Assembly (NCBI GenBank): GCA_002254365.1
Contig: NIUT01000146.1
Span: forward strand, 6,153-42,242
DNA length: 36,090 bases
Direction: 5' to 3'
Source of the DNA: Nitrospira sp. UW-LDO-01
GTDB taxonomy: Bacteria; Nitrospirota; Nitrospiria; Nitrospirales; Nitrospiraceae
Shown: positions 7,335 through 16,369 of the stretch, piece after piece
Numbering within the stretch: position 1 is the first letter of the stretch
Layout: the number at the start of each line of letters is the position of its first letter
Translations under genes and position numbers: made by a program
The notes under the pieces: model-generated
Seen by the model: only the letters and a program-made list of their open reading frames with translations
Told to the model about the DNA's origin: nothing
Database searches by the model: none

Positions 7335-9389
7335 CTAATGAAGCTGCCCTTTTGCCGCCGCCACGACGTTGACCGTCGTGAAGCCGAATTTCTTTTGGAG
7401 TTCCTTGAGGGGTGCAGATGCGCCGAACGTCTTCATGCCGATGATCTCGCCGGTCAGCCCCGCATACCGTGCCCAGCCAAACGTGGAGGCCTGTTCCACA
7501 CAGACCCGCGCCGTCACGTTCGGAGGGATGACGCTGTCGCGATAGGCCTGCGGTTGATGTTCGAAGAGTTCCCAGGAGGGCATGCTCACCACGCGGGCCT
7601 TGATGCCTTCGGCGTTCAATTGCTGTGCGGCCTCCAGGCAGAGCGAGACCTCGCTGCCGCTCGCGAGCAGCAGTACGTCCGGTCTTCCTCCAGGAACGTC
7701 GGCTAATATGTAAGCGCCTTTTGCCACACCGGATGCGGCGGCATAGGTGGAGCGGTCGATCGTCGGAAGAGCTTGTCGGGTCAGGATCAACGCGACCGGT
7801 TCATGTTTCAACTGCATGATGACGCGCCAGGCTTCCGCGACCTCGTTCGCATCAGCAGGGCGTAGGACGATGAGATTCGGAATGGCGCGCAGTGACGCGA
7901 GCTGCTCAATAGGCTGATGTGTCGGTCCATCCTCGCCGACCCCGATCGAATCGTGCGTGAAAATGTGGATGACGGGGACTTCCATCAGCGCGCTCAATCG
8001 GATCGCACCGCGGCTGTAGTCGCTGAAGATCAGGAACCCGGAACCGTAGGGGCGCACTTTGGAGAGGGAGAGCCCATTGAGTATGGAGCCCATGGCATGC
8101 TCTCGGACCCCGAAGTGTAGGTTGCGGCCACCGCGATCCTTCGCAGTGAAATCACCGGCTCCCTCGAAGGTCAAGCGAGTCTTGGTTGAAGGAGCCAGAT
8201 CTGCGGAGCCTCCCAAGAGCCAGGGGACATTTTTGGCCAGGGTATTGAGGACCTTGGCAGAGGCATCACGTCCGGCCAGGCCTTTGGCGTCGGGAGGGAA
8301 CAGGGGCAGCTCCTTGTCCCATCCGTCCGGCAGTTGACGCTGCTGCATATCGGAAAGATGCTTGGCGAGTTGGGGAAATTGCTTCTGATACTCCTCGAAC
8401 TTGGCCATCCAGACTGTGCGCGCCTCGTGCCCGCGCTTGCCCATACCCTGCTGAAAATGCTCCCGGACGCCATCCGGCACCAGAAACTTTTCCTGTTCGG
8501 GCCAGCCGTAGTTCCGTTTGGTTAGTCTGATTTCTTCCTCGCCGAGCGGTTCGCCGTGCGCCGCGTGGGTATCTTGCTTATTTGGTGAACCGTAGGCGAT
8601 GTGGCTATCGACGATGATCAAGGTCGGTCGCCCGGCTTCCTGTTTGAACGTCGTCAAGGCCCGTTCGAGCATGTCGAGATCGTTGGCGTCGCCGACTCGC
8701 GTGACGTTCCATCCATAGCCGATGAATCTGGTCGCCACGTCCTCGCTGAAGGCCCACTCGGTGTGGCCTTCGATCGTGATCTTATTGTTATCGTAGATCC
8801 AGCAGAGGTTGGACAGTTTCAGATGCGCCGCCAAGGAGGCCGCTTCGGCAGCGACCCCTTCCATCATGCAGCCGTCGCCGCAGAGGGCGTAGACGTTGTA
8901 GTCGAACATGTCGAAGCCTGGACGATTGAAATAGTGGCCTTGCCATTGGGCAGCGATCGCCATTCCCACGCTGGTGGCAATGCCTTGCCCAAGCGGACCA
9001 GTCGTCGTCTCCACGCCGGAGGTCCAGCGGTATTCCGGGTGTCCGGCACACTTGCTGTTGAGCTGGCGGAATCGTTTGAGGTCGTCCAGTTGCACTGAGA
9101 GTTCGCCCAGCCGTTCATACTGAGGATTCACCGCCTTCACTCCCGTCAGATGCAGCAGAGAGTAGAGGAGCATCGAGGCGTGTCCCATCGAGAGCACGAA
9201 CCGATCGCGGTTCGGCCAAATCGGATCGTTCGGATCGAATCGCATGACTCGCTGCCAGAGACAGTAGGCAACCGGGGCCATGGCCATCGGTGTTCCCGGG
9301 TGGCCGGAGTTGGCTTGCTGCACGGCATCCATGGAAAGGGTACGGATCGTATTGACACAGGTTTGATCGAGTTGTGCGTTCATCACCAT
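7335..9389 (-). CDS. tkt: Transketolase
   Basis: Full-length transketolase of 684 residues (family about 650-690). It transfers two-carbon ketol units between sugar phosphates with thiamine diphosphate and Mg2+ in the pentose phosphate pathway or Calvin cycle, in the cytoplasm. Visible motifs are SGHPGTPM near residue 30, GPLGQG near 115, the ThDP-binding CGDGCMMEGV with NN about 30 residues later, the pyrimidine-domain block GVREHAMG near 430, and HDSIGVGEDGPTHQP. The start is ATG at 9389 or the in-frame ATG at 9383; an AAAGGGGG site upstream serves either. It appears to be a single-gene unit, with a hairpin downstream at 7239-7273. Confidence 0.97.
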   Translation of the reverse strand: MVMNAQLDQTCVNTIRTLSMDAVQQANSGHPGTPMAMAPVAYCLWQRVMRFDPNDPIWPNRDRFVLSMGHASMLLYSLLHLTGVKAVNPQYERLGELSVQLDDLKRFRQLNSKCAGHPEYRWTSGVETTTGPLGQGIATSVGMAIAAQWQGHYFNRPGFDMFDYNVYALCGDGCMMEGVAAEAASLAAHLKLSNLCWIYDNNKITIEGHTEWAFSEDVATRFIGYGWNVTRVGDANDLDMLERALTTFKQEAGRPTLIIVDSHIAYGSPNKQDTHAAHGEPLGEEEIRLTKRNYGWPEQEKFLVPDGVREHFQQGMGKRGHEARTVWMAKFEEYQKQFPQLAKHLSDMQQRQLPDGWDKELPLFPPDAKGLAGRDASAKVLNTLAKNVPWLLGGSADLAPSTKTRLTFEGAGDFTAKDRGGRNLHFGVREHAMGSILNGLSLSKVRPYGSGFLIFSDYSRGAIRLSALMEVPVIHIFTHDSIGVGEDGPTHQPIEQLASLRAIPNLIVLRPADANEVAEAWRVIMQLKHEPVALILTRQALPTIDRSTYAAASGVAKGAYILADVPGGRPDVLLLASGSEVSLCLEAAQQLNAEGIKARVVSMPSWELFEHQPQAYRDSVIPPNVTARVCVEQASTFGWARYAGLTGEIIGMKTFGASAPLKELQKKFGFTTVNVVAAAKGQLH

Positions 9390-9978
9390 GGCCCCCTTTG
9401 TCGATGTGTGGTTCTCAAGTATGGTCGGTGGCGGTTCTTACCACTCATGATGTCGGCCGTATTGAAGGTAGGCTTAAGTATGAGCCAGAGGCATGGACAA
9501 CACGACATGATGTGACACGTCGAGCTAGCTCAGTGTGATTCAAATTGATCCCAACGTGCGTAGTGGGTTGAAGCCGCCTTCAGCAAGTTGACAGGTACCT
9601 TAGTAGTCTATCACTAATGTGCCGGCAAGTGAGATGAGGAAGGTGAGCTAGTTATTGAGGTTGTTCCGATGTATTGAAAGGATGGTTGAAGTCAAGCTAG
9701 ATGAAAGTGCCCACTACCATCTATCATCCTCCCGGTAAATGTCTTTCATCGAAATCTGACGTCACCACGAGAGCGGACATCCTGTTTGTGCAACGACTGT
9801 GTGATTCCTGCTGTATCTCGACTCATCGAAGCAGTGTGATGGCAACAACGATCGGATCATATACGGTGCAAGATCAGGAACTGGCTATGCGTGCGATTCT
9901 CATGGCTTGGAGATCCAGCTTCAGCCCCTTGTCGAATACCTCTCATCCCTGTAGTCTTTCCCCCCGAGTAGTTGTCCT
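9390..9978. other. Divergent intergenic region, about 590 bp
   Basis: It lies between the reverse transketolase gene and the forward SUI1-like gene. I see a 10-base palindrome GAGCTAGCTC near 9523 and no convincing coding frame or RNA gene. Promoters for both flanking genes should lie here. Confidence 0.5.
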
Positions 9979-10374
9979 ATGAAAGAAAAGAAACGTGTTC
10001 CAACCGATGGTGGGCCGATCAAGTGGACGAGTCCTTTCGTCGCCTTGAAGCAGGCAGAACTGCCACATGCTTCATCAACGCAACCTATTTGCAGCCAGAG
10101 CGCTCCGGCCTCCGACGTGCCGAAGAAGAATCGTGGCCGTGTGGACATCCTTCGCCAGACGGCGCATCGCGGGGGCAAGACCGTGACGGTGGTCACAGGG
10201 TTTGTTGGGATTGGTCAGGCGGAGAAAGAATTCCTCGCGAAGCAGATGCAGAAAGTCTGCGGCGCAGGCGGCACGGTTAAAGAGGGACGGATTGAAATTC
10301 AGGGAGATCAGCGTGACGCGGTCGCACGCATTCTCACCAAGGCAGGGTTCCGCCCGGTCTTTGCTGGAGGGTAA
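9979..10374 (+). CDS. SUI1/eIF1-like translation factor (YciH family), 131 aa
   Basis: The C-terminal 75 residues are a SUI1 domain: RGRVDILRQTAHRGGKTVTV, then VTGFVGIG, then LAKQMQKVCGAGGTVK and RIEIQGDQRD, ending GFRPVFAGG. This fold is related to eukaryotic eIF1; bacterial YciH-type proteins bind the small ribosomal subunit and are proposed to influence initiation fidelity or to inhibit translation under stress. The N-terminal 50 residues are low-complexity and poorly conserved. The ATG start has no obvious ribosome binding site. No operon partner is visible. Confidence 0.92.
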   Translation: MKEKKRVPTDGGPIKWTSPFVALKQAELPHASSTQPICSQSAPASDVPKKNRGRVDILRQTAHRGGKTVTVVTGFVGIGQAEKEFLAKQMQKVCGAGGTVKEGRIEIQGDQRDAVARILTKAGFRPVFAGG

Positions 10375-10547
10375 CGCCTCCCTTGTTCCAGCAGAGACGA
10401 ATACGAGAAGAGGTGGGTATGTGATGGCGAAAGCCAGCCCCCGTACGGACACTCCTATCATTGCGTGATGCTGCACCCTGTGGGATACTCCCAGCCTGGT
10501 TAGGTCCCCCCACGCACGGGTGTCCTCACACCAACCGGAGAGCCATC

Positions 10548-11053
10548 ATGCATTCACACCATACAAAGCATTTGTCTTCAGTCTGAGTCGTCCTACTCGG
10601 GCTTGCACTGGTCTTTGGCGTAACCACAATAATCCCGGCAACAAGTCACGCGATCCCCGTCGCTGGCGACTACACATTCACCAGTGGGTTCACCGGTACC
10701 TTCACATCCAACGGGAATGCCGTAACTGTCTGGTCATTCAGCGTACCATCGACGATCGTACTCTGGACTGATTCTGATCCATCAGTGAGTCCAACCATCA
10801 ATGACAACACAATATTTTTTGCCGCGACGCAAGCTGTGGATGTCAGGATTGATTGGGGTAGCAATTCATTCACCGCACGACTAAGCCTGACGGCTGGGGG
10901 CACGGGTAGTTTCGAGGACCGTTCAGTTATCAACTAGCAACGAATGGGACAGTGCCGGAACCCAGCAGTGCCGTCTTAACAGGCGTAGGCCCGTTGTTGC
11001 TGCTGGGCTATGGGTGGCGGCAGCGGCGTCATGCAGGGGTACAAGTCGGATAA
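10548..11053 (+). pseudogene. Broken PEP-CTERM exported protein gene
   Basis: A start codon with GGAGAG just upstream begins a signal peptide that is interrupted at codon 13 by TGA (10584-10586); the hydrophobic core VVLLGLALVFG continues in frame. A Thr/Ser-rich beta-type domain (AGDYTFTSGFTGTFTSNG onward) runs in the same frame to TAG at 10935. One base missing at about 10915-10917 (GAGGACC) would restore the next frame, which reads through FSYQLATNGT into VPEPSS at 10952-10969, a hydrophobic helix, and WRQRRH before TAA at 11051. That tail is the sorting signal recognised by exosortases. The restored protein would have about 168 residues. Without repair no exported product is expected. Two sequencing errors are an alternative. 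Confidence 0.8.
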
Positions 11054-11221
11054 GCCACCTATGGCCCAGCGCACCATCCCGACACGTAGTCACCCAGGAA
11101 TGAGGTCCCGTTCCCGTTGCTCATGAAGCCGGCGCGAAGGTTGTCGTGCTGTTTTGACGCAGAGCGGCCACAGTGAATCAGGCAATAGATTGTCTGCGCT
11201 GGAGCCACGGAGGGGAGCCAG

Positions 11222-11245
11222 TTCTGTTGGACATGTCCAACAGAA
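11222..11245. promoter_or_regulatory. Perfect 24-bp palindrome, candidate operator or partition site
   Basis: The palindrome has the core TTGGACATGTCCAA, flanked symmetrically by TTCTG and CAGAA. A second palindrome with the same 18-base centre lies 141 bases away (centre to centre). Both are downstream of the KorB-like gene. The architecture (uninterrupted dyad, TGTT...AACA ends) is like that of ParB-family recognition sites, but the sequence is neither the usual parS nor the RK2 KorB operator. Confidence 0.6.
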
Positions 11246-11363
11246 TGCCCTCGCCCTAGAGAGTCACGATCTGGTTCAAGAACATCGATCCCCGACCTCT
11301 TTGAGCTTTGACGAAGACCTCCGCTTAAGCCTGGTCGCATAGCCATGGTCGATCAAGGTATCA

Positions 11364-11385
11364 GTTGTTGGACATGTCCAACAAC
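11364..11385. promoter_or_regulatory. Perfect 22-bp palindrome, second copy of the same core
   Basis: GTTG flanks the shared core TTGGACATGTCCAA on the left, and the mirror image flanks it on the right. An outer inverted pair, TGGTCGA at 11346-11352 and TCGACCA at 11389-11395, encloses it, so the site could extrude a cruciform. It is about 155 bases past the stop codon of the KorB-like gene. Confidence 0.6.
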
Positions 11386-11541
11386 CTCTCGACCAGGCTC
11401 GCGCGGTTCAAACGAGATTTTGGCGAGATATGAGCGTGTAGAAAAACTGGTGCTAGGAGCGAAAGAATTGTGGCGGGCGAGGATGTTCAGGCTGTCCCTC
11501 TCCCCAGTTTGGATTGAAGAGAGGGACGAATTGATGAAGGA

Positions 11542-12477
11542 CTAAGGGAAAATAATCTGTTCGATGTGACACTGCCGAGCCGGTACTTCCTCCTGCTTCC
11601 CATCCGAAAAATTGACGATCAGGTGGTGTGCTTGTTGTGGGGCATGCCGCAGATCTACAGTGCCTGATCGATCTTGAAACATGACGATCAAAGACGGCAG
11701 AGCTGGTACCGGACTGTTCCTCTGTTTCTCACTACTACGTTCACTCTTTGAAGGGGAGACGGGTGTTTTCTGTGTGCCTCTCAGTTTGGCGGATAAGGCC
11801 GACACGGTTGCACGGGTGATCTCCTGATCGGTCGCACACCACCGTTCGACGTCTTTAGGAAACTCCTTATGCAGGTTCCGCAAATCGTAGAGCGTCTTGG
11901 CGGAGGAACATTTCCCTGACGTGTAAATCTCTTCGATACAAGCCGGTGGGTCAATGAGCGCCAAGTGATTCGTGACCATGGATCGGTTCACGCCGAGGAG
12001 CTCGGCAATGTGAGCCTGTTTTTCTCCTTCGTCCATCTTCTTCTTGATGAACATCGCGAGCTCACGCGGCTTCAGATCTTCCCGCTGCAAGTTTTCGATT
12101 ACTTGTTGATAGTCCGTATGCGAACGATCGATGAAGGCGGGGATCGTAGTTTTTCCGACGGCTCTGGAGGCTCTGAGTCGGCGCGCGCCAAAATTCAAGA
12201 TCCAGCGTTTCTGTTCCGTGGGATGGGGGCGAATCGATATCGGTGTTTTGACTCCATGGATTCTGACGCTCTGTTCCAGTTCCTCCATACTCGCCGCATC
12301 GAATTCCTGGCGCGGCTGTCCGGGGTCTTCGTCGATGTCCTTCAACGGAATATGAAGCGGGCGCCCCAAGACTTCAGCCGTCACGGTCCGTTCTTTGGCG
12401 ATCGGATCCGGTGTCGGTGCAGGAGTCGTCCGATCAAGGGCCGTGAGATCCAGCGTCGCGATCAGTGGTTTTTTCAT
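11542..12477 (-). CDS. KorB/ParB-family partition protein and regulator, 311 aa
   Basis: The order and spacing of blocks match RK2 KorB: IDEDPGQPRQ at about 48-57, GVKTPIS at 75-81, the CTP-binding GARR at 97-100, IENLQRE at 127-133, a helix-turn-helix at about 153-175 (HIAELLGVNRSMVTNHLAL), EITRATV, and a C-terminal beta-rich dimerisation-like domain at about 262-311. ParB-type proteins bind palindromic sites, load as CTP-dependent clamps and work with a ParA ATPase; KorB also represses plasmid genes. The ATG at 12477 overlaps the stop of the ParA gene by four bases (ATGA), implying coupled translation; a longer frame from 12534 would overlap by 61 bases. Two palindromes lie just downstream. 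Confidence 0.88.
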   Translation of the reverse strand: MKKPLIATLDLTALDRTTPAPTPDPIAKERTVTAEVLGRPLHIPLKDIDEDPGQPRQEFDAASMEELEQSVRIHGVKTPISIRPHPTEQKRWILNFGARRLRASRAVGKTTIPAFIDRSHTDYQQVIENLQREDLKPRELAMFIKKKMDEGEKQAHIAELLGVNRSMVTNHLALIDPPACIEEIYTSGKCSSAKTLYDLRNLHKEFPKDVERWCATDQEITRATVSALSAKLRGTQKTPVSPSKSERSSEKQRNSPVPALPSLIVMFQDRSGTVDLRHAPQQAHHLIVNFSDGKQEEVPARQCHIEQIIFP

Positions 12478-13256
12478 TCCATCACCCCCATCGTATGAGC
12501 CACCTTTTGGAAGATCGGCTTCAGATGCAGCCATGCCTCTCGAGAACTGGTTTTCTGCAATGTCCAGATCGGTGCTCCCATCGCCTGTGCTTCCGCCACC
12601 GCCGTACGTGAGGGAATGGCGGCCATTCGGCCGTCCTCCAGTCGAATGAACAGCGAGGCAAAGGCTTTACAGAGTTGGTCGAAATTCGCGCGTTGAAAGG
12701 GTGTAGGTTCCACCAGATTCGGCAGCAGGCCGATGAATCGAAGATCTTTATTCAGCGTGCTCTGTATCTTGAGGACCTGCGCCCGGAGTGCCGCGATGCC
12801 ATCAACCGCTTCTTGATTCAGTTGAATCGGCGACAGCACAAAGTCACCCACCACGAGTGACGCGAGCACGCGGATATCCGGGTTCGGATTCGTATCAATG
12901 ATGGCCACATCGAACCGGTCGTCCATTTCGTTGAGGAACAGCTGGAGATTGTTGGCGAACTGGTTGTGATCCTCTTCTCGTCGCTCGAGTTTAAGCAGGT
13001 CGGCATGCGAGGGAATCACTACAAACGTTCCACCCTCAATGGTGGTGACCGGCTCCGTCAACAGTTGGTTGGCTGTGATGGAGGAGATGGTGGCCAGCCT
13101 GGAGGTGCCGATATTTTTCGAGGTGTTTCCCTGATGGTCCAAGTCAATGATCAAGACCCGTTTCTTGAGCATTTCGACGAGGAAGTACCCCAGTTGGCAG
13201 GCAATCGCCGTTTTTCCTACGCCACCCTTCTGATTGGCTAAGACCAATGTTTTCAT
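12474..13256 (-). CDS. ParA/IncC-type partition ATPase, 260 aa
   Basis: The protein starts MKTLVLANQKGGVGKT, giving a deviant Walker A motif at residues 10-16 and very close in form to the RK2 IncC N-terminus. Walker A' is the IIDLDHQGN block at about 36-44, and IIDTNPNPD near 120 is the Walker B region. No N-terminal DNA-binding domain is present, so it is a short type ParA that should rely on the KorB-like partner for specificity. The start at 13256 has AAGGAG 8 bases upstream; a longer frame from 13316 would bury this site. It is first in a two-gene unit with the KorB-like gene. The role is DNA segregation or positioning on the nucleoid; the cargo is not shown. Confidence 0.92.
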   Translation of the reverse strand: MKTLVLANQKGGVGKTAIACQLGYFLVEMLKKRVLIIDLDHQGNTSKNIGTSRLATISSITANQLLTEPVTTIEGGTFVVIPSHADLLKLERREEDHNQFANNLQLFLNEMDDRFDVAIIDTNPNPDIRVLASLVVGDFVLSPIQLNQEAVDGIAALRAQVLKIQSTLNKDLRFIGLLPNLVEPTPFQRANFDQLCKAFASLFIRLEDGRMAAIPSRTAVAEAQAMGAPIWTLQKTSSREAWLHLKPIFQKVAHTMGVME

Positions 13257-14178
13257 CGATCGCTCTCCTTTGTCACGAGCCAGGACGTTGTTTACTTCCT
13301 CACGACAGGCTTTCACGAATGACCAGCATGATGCCTCCCTTCATGGTCAGGTCTGCGTCATGTTTGAGAGAATGCGAGAGGCCGCTCCGGATCGATCGAT
13401 TGCATCAAGATAGAGTTGGTTCCTAATCATCTAATGGATTGCTCTCGCGAGTCGAGCACGTCATGGAGCGTACGGCATTCTGAATCAGGCCTGCTGAACG
13501 GGCCTGAGTATTTCTGCGAATCTGTGTGGAAGGTTCTTCTCCCTTACGGTTCTCATGGGAGCAGTATCCTAGGTAAAAGAAATTGTCAATCCTCTTGCCC
13601 TAAAAACCGTACAGATTGGTCATTGAATTGTGCATGACTCCGAGATGAATGTCCGGGTTGCCTGAGCGTACGCCTGATTCCAGGTGAGGTTGAAAGTCGT
13701 GGCGACGCTCGGGTTCGATGAGATGGGTTGGATGGCAAGTTGGGTGAATCAAGCATTCTGTCATACTCCACGTGCAGTACTGCTTGTAGCTACGGGTGCC
13801 GGACGGCTACCGGCTAGGCGTCGACAGTGTTGTCGTCCCTACGCAGCGTGGGGAGCATGGGAAAGAGCAGGATGAGATTGAGACGAGTATGGTCGTATGG
13901 GCGCTGACTGTCATGTGCGGCGATCTTGTGCGACCCTGGTTGATCTTTGCACGATCGACGGATTCAAAAAATATTTTGCGCTCCGTCCCGTTCCATCGTA
14001 CCGTCACAGGTATGCCGGAACCATCGTTGTCGTTCCCGTGCGTCGCGGCCTCTGCTCGTCCCGAATGTGGACAGGAACGGGAGGGTGAGCTGGAATGTCG
14101 GCGGTGTGGGGTCATCGAGCCTTCAGCTCTGGCGGTTGAAACAGATCAAGTTCGAGTATCGAAGGGATGGAGGTGCGT
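13257..14178. other. About 920 bp upstream of the ParA gene, no supported gene
   Basis: The part next to the ParA gene must hold its promoter. A 9-codon minus-strand mini-frame lies at 13300-13329 with AGGGAGG upstream, a weak leader-peptide candidate. The rest has frames on both strands but none with a ribosome binding site plus protein-like composition. Confidence 0.45.
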
Positions 14179-14427
14179 ATGACCATCGGATACCAGCGAG
14201 TCTTTCCGCTGTTGATACTCGTCCTCATGATTGGGTTGGATGGTTGTCAACGTGAGACGCCAGTCGAGAAGTCGCAGGCTTCACAGTCGCCGTCGGTCGT
14301 TGATCAAGCGGTCCGGCAGTCTGTCGATGCGATTCAGACACCGATGGACAAGGCTCGCGGGGTGGAACGGACGCTGAGTGATGCGGCGGGTCGTACGGCT
14401 GATCGAGTTCAGGAAGGCACGCCGTAG
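14179..14427 (+). CDS. Small exported, probably lipid-anchored protein, 82 aa
   Basis: The N-terminus is a signal peptide with hydrophobic core VFPLLILVLMIGL followed by DGC at the expected lipidation point; Asp before Gly is unusual for a lipobox, so lipidation is likely rather than certain. The mature part is short, hydrophilic and helical (VVDQAVRQSVDAIQTPMDKA). The ATG at 14179 has GGAGG 5 bases upstream and is preferred over the ATG at 14167. The family is not recognised. Confidence 0.65.
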   Translation: MTIGYQRVFPLLILVLMIGLDGCQRETPVEKSQASQSPSVVDQAVRQSVDAIQTPMDKARGVERTLSDAAGRTADRVQEGTP

Positions 14428-14732
14428 CGGGAAGGCAGAGGGCTTCTTTCCAGGTCAGGTCGATCCCAGTCGTGGGTTCTTGAGTCTCTGCGTACCCATC
14501 TTGCTGGTTTCGTCATGACCCATCATGAACTGTGCGGGATCAGCGCCATACTTCTCTCAGCAAGAAACCTCTTTCCGTCATATGCGCTCATTGCGTTCCT
14601 CCCACCGCGAGCATAGACTCTTCACCTAACCCTGAGCCGTGCGGGTCTTTGCATCGGTGAAATGGCGCAGACCACGGTCGCGTGGCCATCATCGGACCAT
14701 CGCATGCTATTTCCACAGGAAGGAGAAGGTGG
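14428..14732. other. Intergenic stretch of about 300 bp, nothing recognised
   Basis: It lies between two short plus-strand genes for exported proteins. I see no gene, strong hairpin or repeat. Confidence 0.5.
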
Positions 14733-15200
14733 ATGGATTTTGTTGTATTTCGTTGGATAGGGCGTGTCGTATTGTGCATGATCCCGGTGATAGCCGTGAG
14801 TCTTTCGGTCGGCGCTGCCCCGCCTGGTCTGAATCCCTGCGCATTAGTGACAACAGCAGAGGTCGAGCAGGTCATCGGCAAGCTGAGGGGGACACCCAAA
14901 GGGGAAACGCTGGCTGATGCCAAGTCGTGTACCTATGAGTTTGCCAATGGCCAGGATGAGTTTGAAATCTGGATTAGTCCCGGCGATGCCTTCGCACGTA
15001 TGCGTAAGGACGCGAAAAATCCGGTGACGGTGGGTGGCTTCGGGGAGGAGGCCTACATGGAGCGAGGTAGACTCGACCTCGGTTCGCTGGAACTCACCAT
15101 GAGGAAAGGGGCGGTATTGGCGCAACTTTCGATCAGGGAAGGCGCAGGCGACGAAGCGAAGCTGAAGGTCTTGGCGCAGAAGGCTGTGGGGAGAATGTGA
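14733..15200 (+). CDS. Exported DUF3558-like protein, 155 aa
   Basis: A signal peptide (core VVLCMIPVIAVSLSVGA) is followed by a mature domain beginning NPCALVTTAEVEQVIG, with a second Cys in KSCTYEF. That spacing (Cys-x-L..T..EV...G, later Cys-x-Y) resembles the DUF3558 fold of small periplasmic or lipid-anchored proteins; no reaction is known. The start at 14733 has AGGAAGGAGAAGG upstream; a longer frame from 14682 would put charged residues ahead of the signal. The two Cys residues could form a disulfide. Confidence 0.7.
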   Translation: MDFVVFRWIGRVVLCMIPVIAVSLSVGAAPPGLNPCALVTTAEVEQVIGKLRGTPKGETLADAKSCTYEFANGQDEFEIWISPGDAFARMRKDAKNPVTVGGFGEEAYMERGRLDLGSLELTMRKGAVLAQLSIREGAGDEAKLKVLAQKAVGRM

Positions 15201-15406
15201 CGGTCTGGAGGGTCATGTGGTAGCGGTAGCCAGAAGAACACTCTATGTAATCCTCGCTTATGAACTATCTGTCCGCTGAGCATGGCTGTGACCGGATTCA
15301 CCGAATCGGTGCAGTTCAATGGCTCTGACAGCATGTTCTTTCTCAATGCGAACTACACGATGTATGATCTGTCTGAAGTTTCCGACCATCAGGGCCAGGA
15401 ACTTGA

Positions 15407-16369
15407 TCATGTGCGAACCCGCAGCTCGCGTACGCCACGGCCGATCTTACGCCGGATGAGCGTCCGCAGTGTCACCCCGCTTGTGTAGCCGACTTGAGTC
15501 GCAATCTGATCAACACTCTTCGTGCTGGTCTGCAGCAGATGAATCGCATGTTCCACGCGAAGGTCTTGAAAGTATGCGAGCGGGGATTTGCCTAGTACCG
15601 CTTGAAGGCGGCGTGTCAGCGTTCGTGGACTCGTGGCGACTGCATGAGCGGCATCATCGAGGGAGAAACCATCGGCCAATCGTCGACGAGCCCATCGTTC
15701 AAATCGTTCGACGAAAGGATCTGAGTGTGCAAGATGATCGGGAATCGCAAATGCCGCCTGTGATGGTCGCGGGTCAACGACCAGGTAGCGTGCGGTCAAT
15801 GTCGCCAGCGCCGGGCTCTGGCGACGCACCAGCCAAAGCGCAAGATCGAGATGGGCCAATGCCGCACCGGCGGTGACCAACCGTGAGGCATGGACGATCA
15901 TCTGTGATTCGTCGAGCATGACATGTGGGTATCGTTCACGGAAGAACGGGGCGAGCCACCAAGACGTCGTTGCGTGATGGCCATCGAGGAGGGACGAGCC
16001 GGCGAGCACAAATGTGCTCGTGCAAGCAGCTCCAACGAGTGTGCCGGCATCAAACCAATTCCGCAAAAGAGTTTGTGCATCCGCCGTGTCTCGTCGTTCC
16101 AGTGCCACTCGCAATGTCTCCGGCATTTTCGCTCCGACGGCAGGGACAAGCACAACATCAGGGCGCGCAAGCCGTGTGGCCGGCCGTACCGGTACGGTGA
16201 GCCCTTGACTTGTGCGCACACGAGGTCGGACGCCGATGATCGTCACATCGAAACGCGTCGATGATGTCCCCGTGGATTCCGCCAGTGCGTTCGCCGTGCC
16301 GAAGGTGTCGAGCAGGGTGGCTAAACCGGTATCGAAGACGTCATGCAGCGTCAACACATATATGCGCAT
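15407..16369 (-). CDS. GlxA-family transcriptional regulator (DJ-1/PfpI-like plus AraC HTH), 320 aa
   Basis: Residues about 1-190 form a DJ-1/PfpI-like domain (YVLTLHDVFDTGLATLLDTF; a Cys in VGAACTSTF at the nucleophile-elbow position). Residues about 215-315 form the AraC double helix-turn-helix (DDAAHAVATSPRTLTRRLQ, LRVEHAIHLLQ, VDQIATQVGY). In GlxA-type regulators the first domain senses a metabolite and is usually not an enzyme. It is divergent from a small monooxygenase gene across 108 bases, the typical arrangement of a regulator and its target; it may also control itself. Confidence 0.93.
   Translation of the reverse strand: MRIYVLTLHDVFDTGLATLLDTFGTANALAESTGTSSTRFDVTIIGVRPRVRTSQGLTVPVRPATRLARPDVVLVPAVGAKMPETLRVALERRDTADAQTLLRNWFDAGTLVGAACTSTFVLAGSSLLDGHHATTSWWLAPFFRERYPHVMLDESQMIVHASRLVTAGAALAHLDLALWLVRRQSPALATLTARYLVVDPRPSQAAFAIPDHLAHSDPFVERFERWARRRLADGFSLDDAAHAVATSPRTLTRRLQAVLGKSPLAYFQDLRVEHAIHLLQTSTKSVDQIATQVGYTSGVTLRTLIRRKIGRGVRELRVRT

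Noticed and set aside
10427-10468. A 14-codon frame (MAKASPRTDTPIIA) with a GAGGTGGG site upstream
   Set aside because: Too short, no recognisable motif, and located in the trailer of the SUI1-like gene.
11345-11545. A 66-residue plus-strand frame over the second palindrome
   Set aside because: Its first part is only the palindrome read as protein, and it overlaps the end of the KorB-like gene; no ribosome binding site.
13300-13329. Nine-codon mini-frame with AGGGAGG before the ParA gene
   Set aside because: Spacing is short (4 bases) and the peptide has no codon bias or attenuator hairpin, so a leader-peptide role cannot be supported.
15289-15308. Imperfect inverted repeat ACCGGATTC-ACC-GAATCGGT between convergent genes
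   Set aside because: One mismatch or bulge, short loop, no T-run; could pair weakly but not supported as a terminator.
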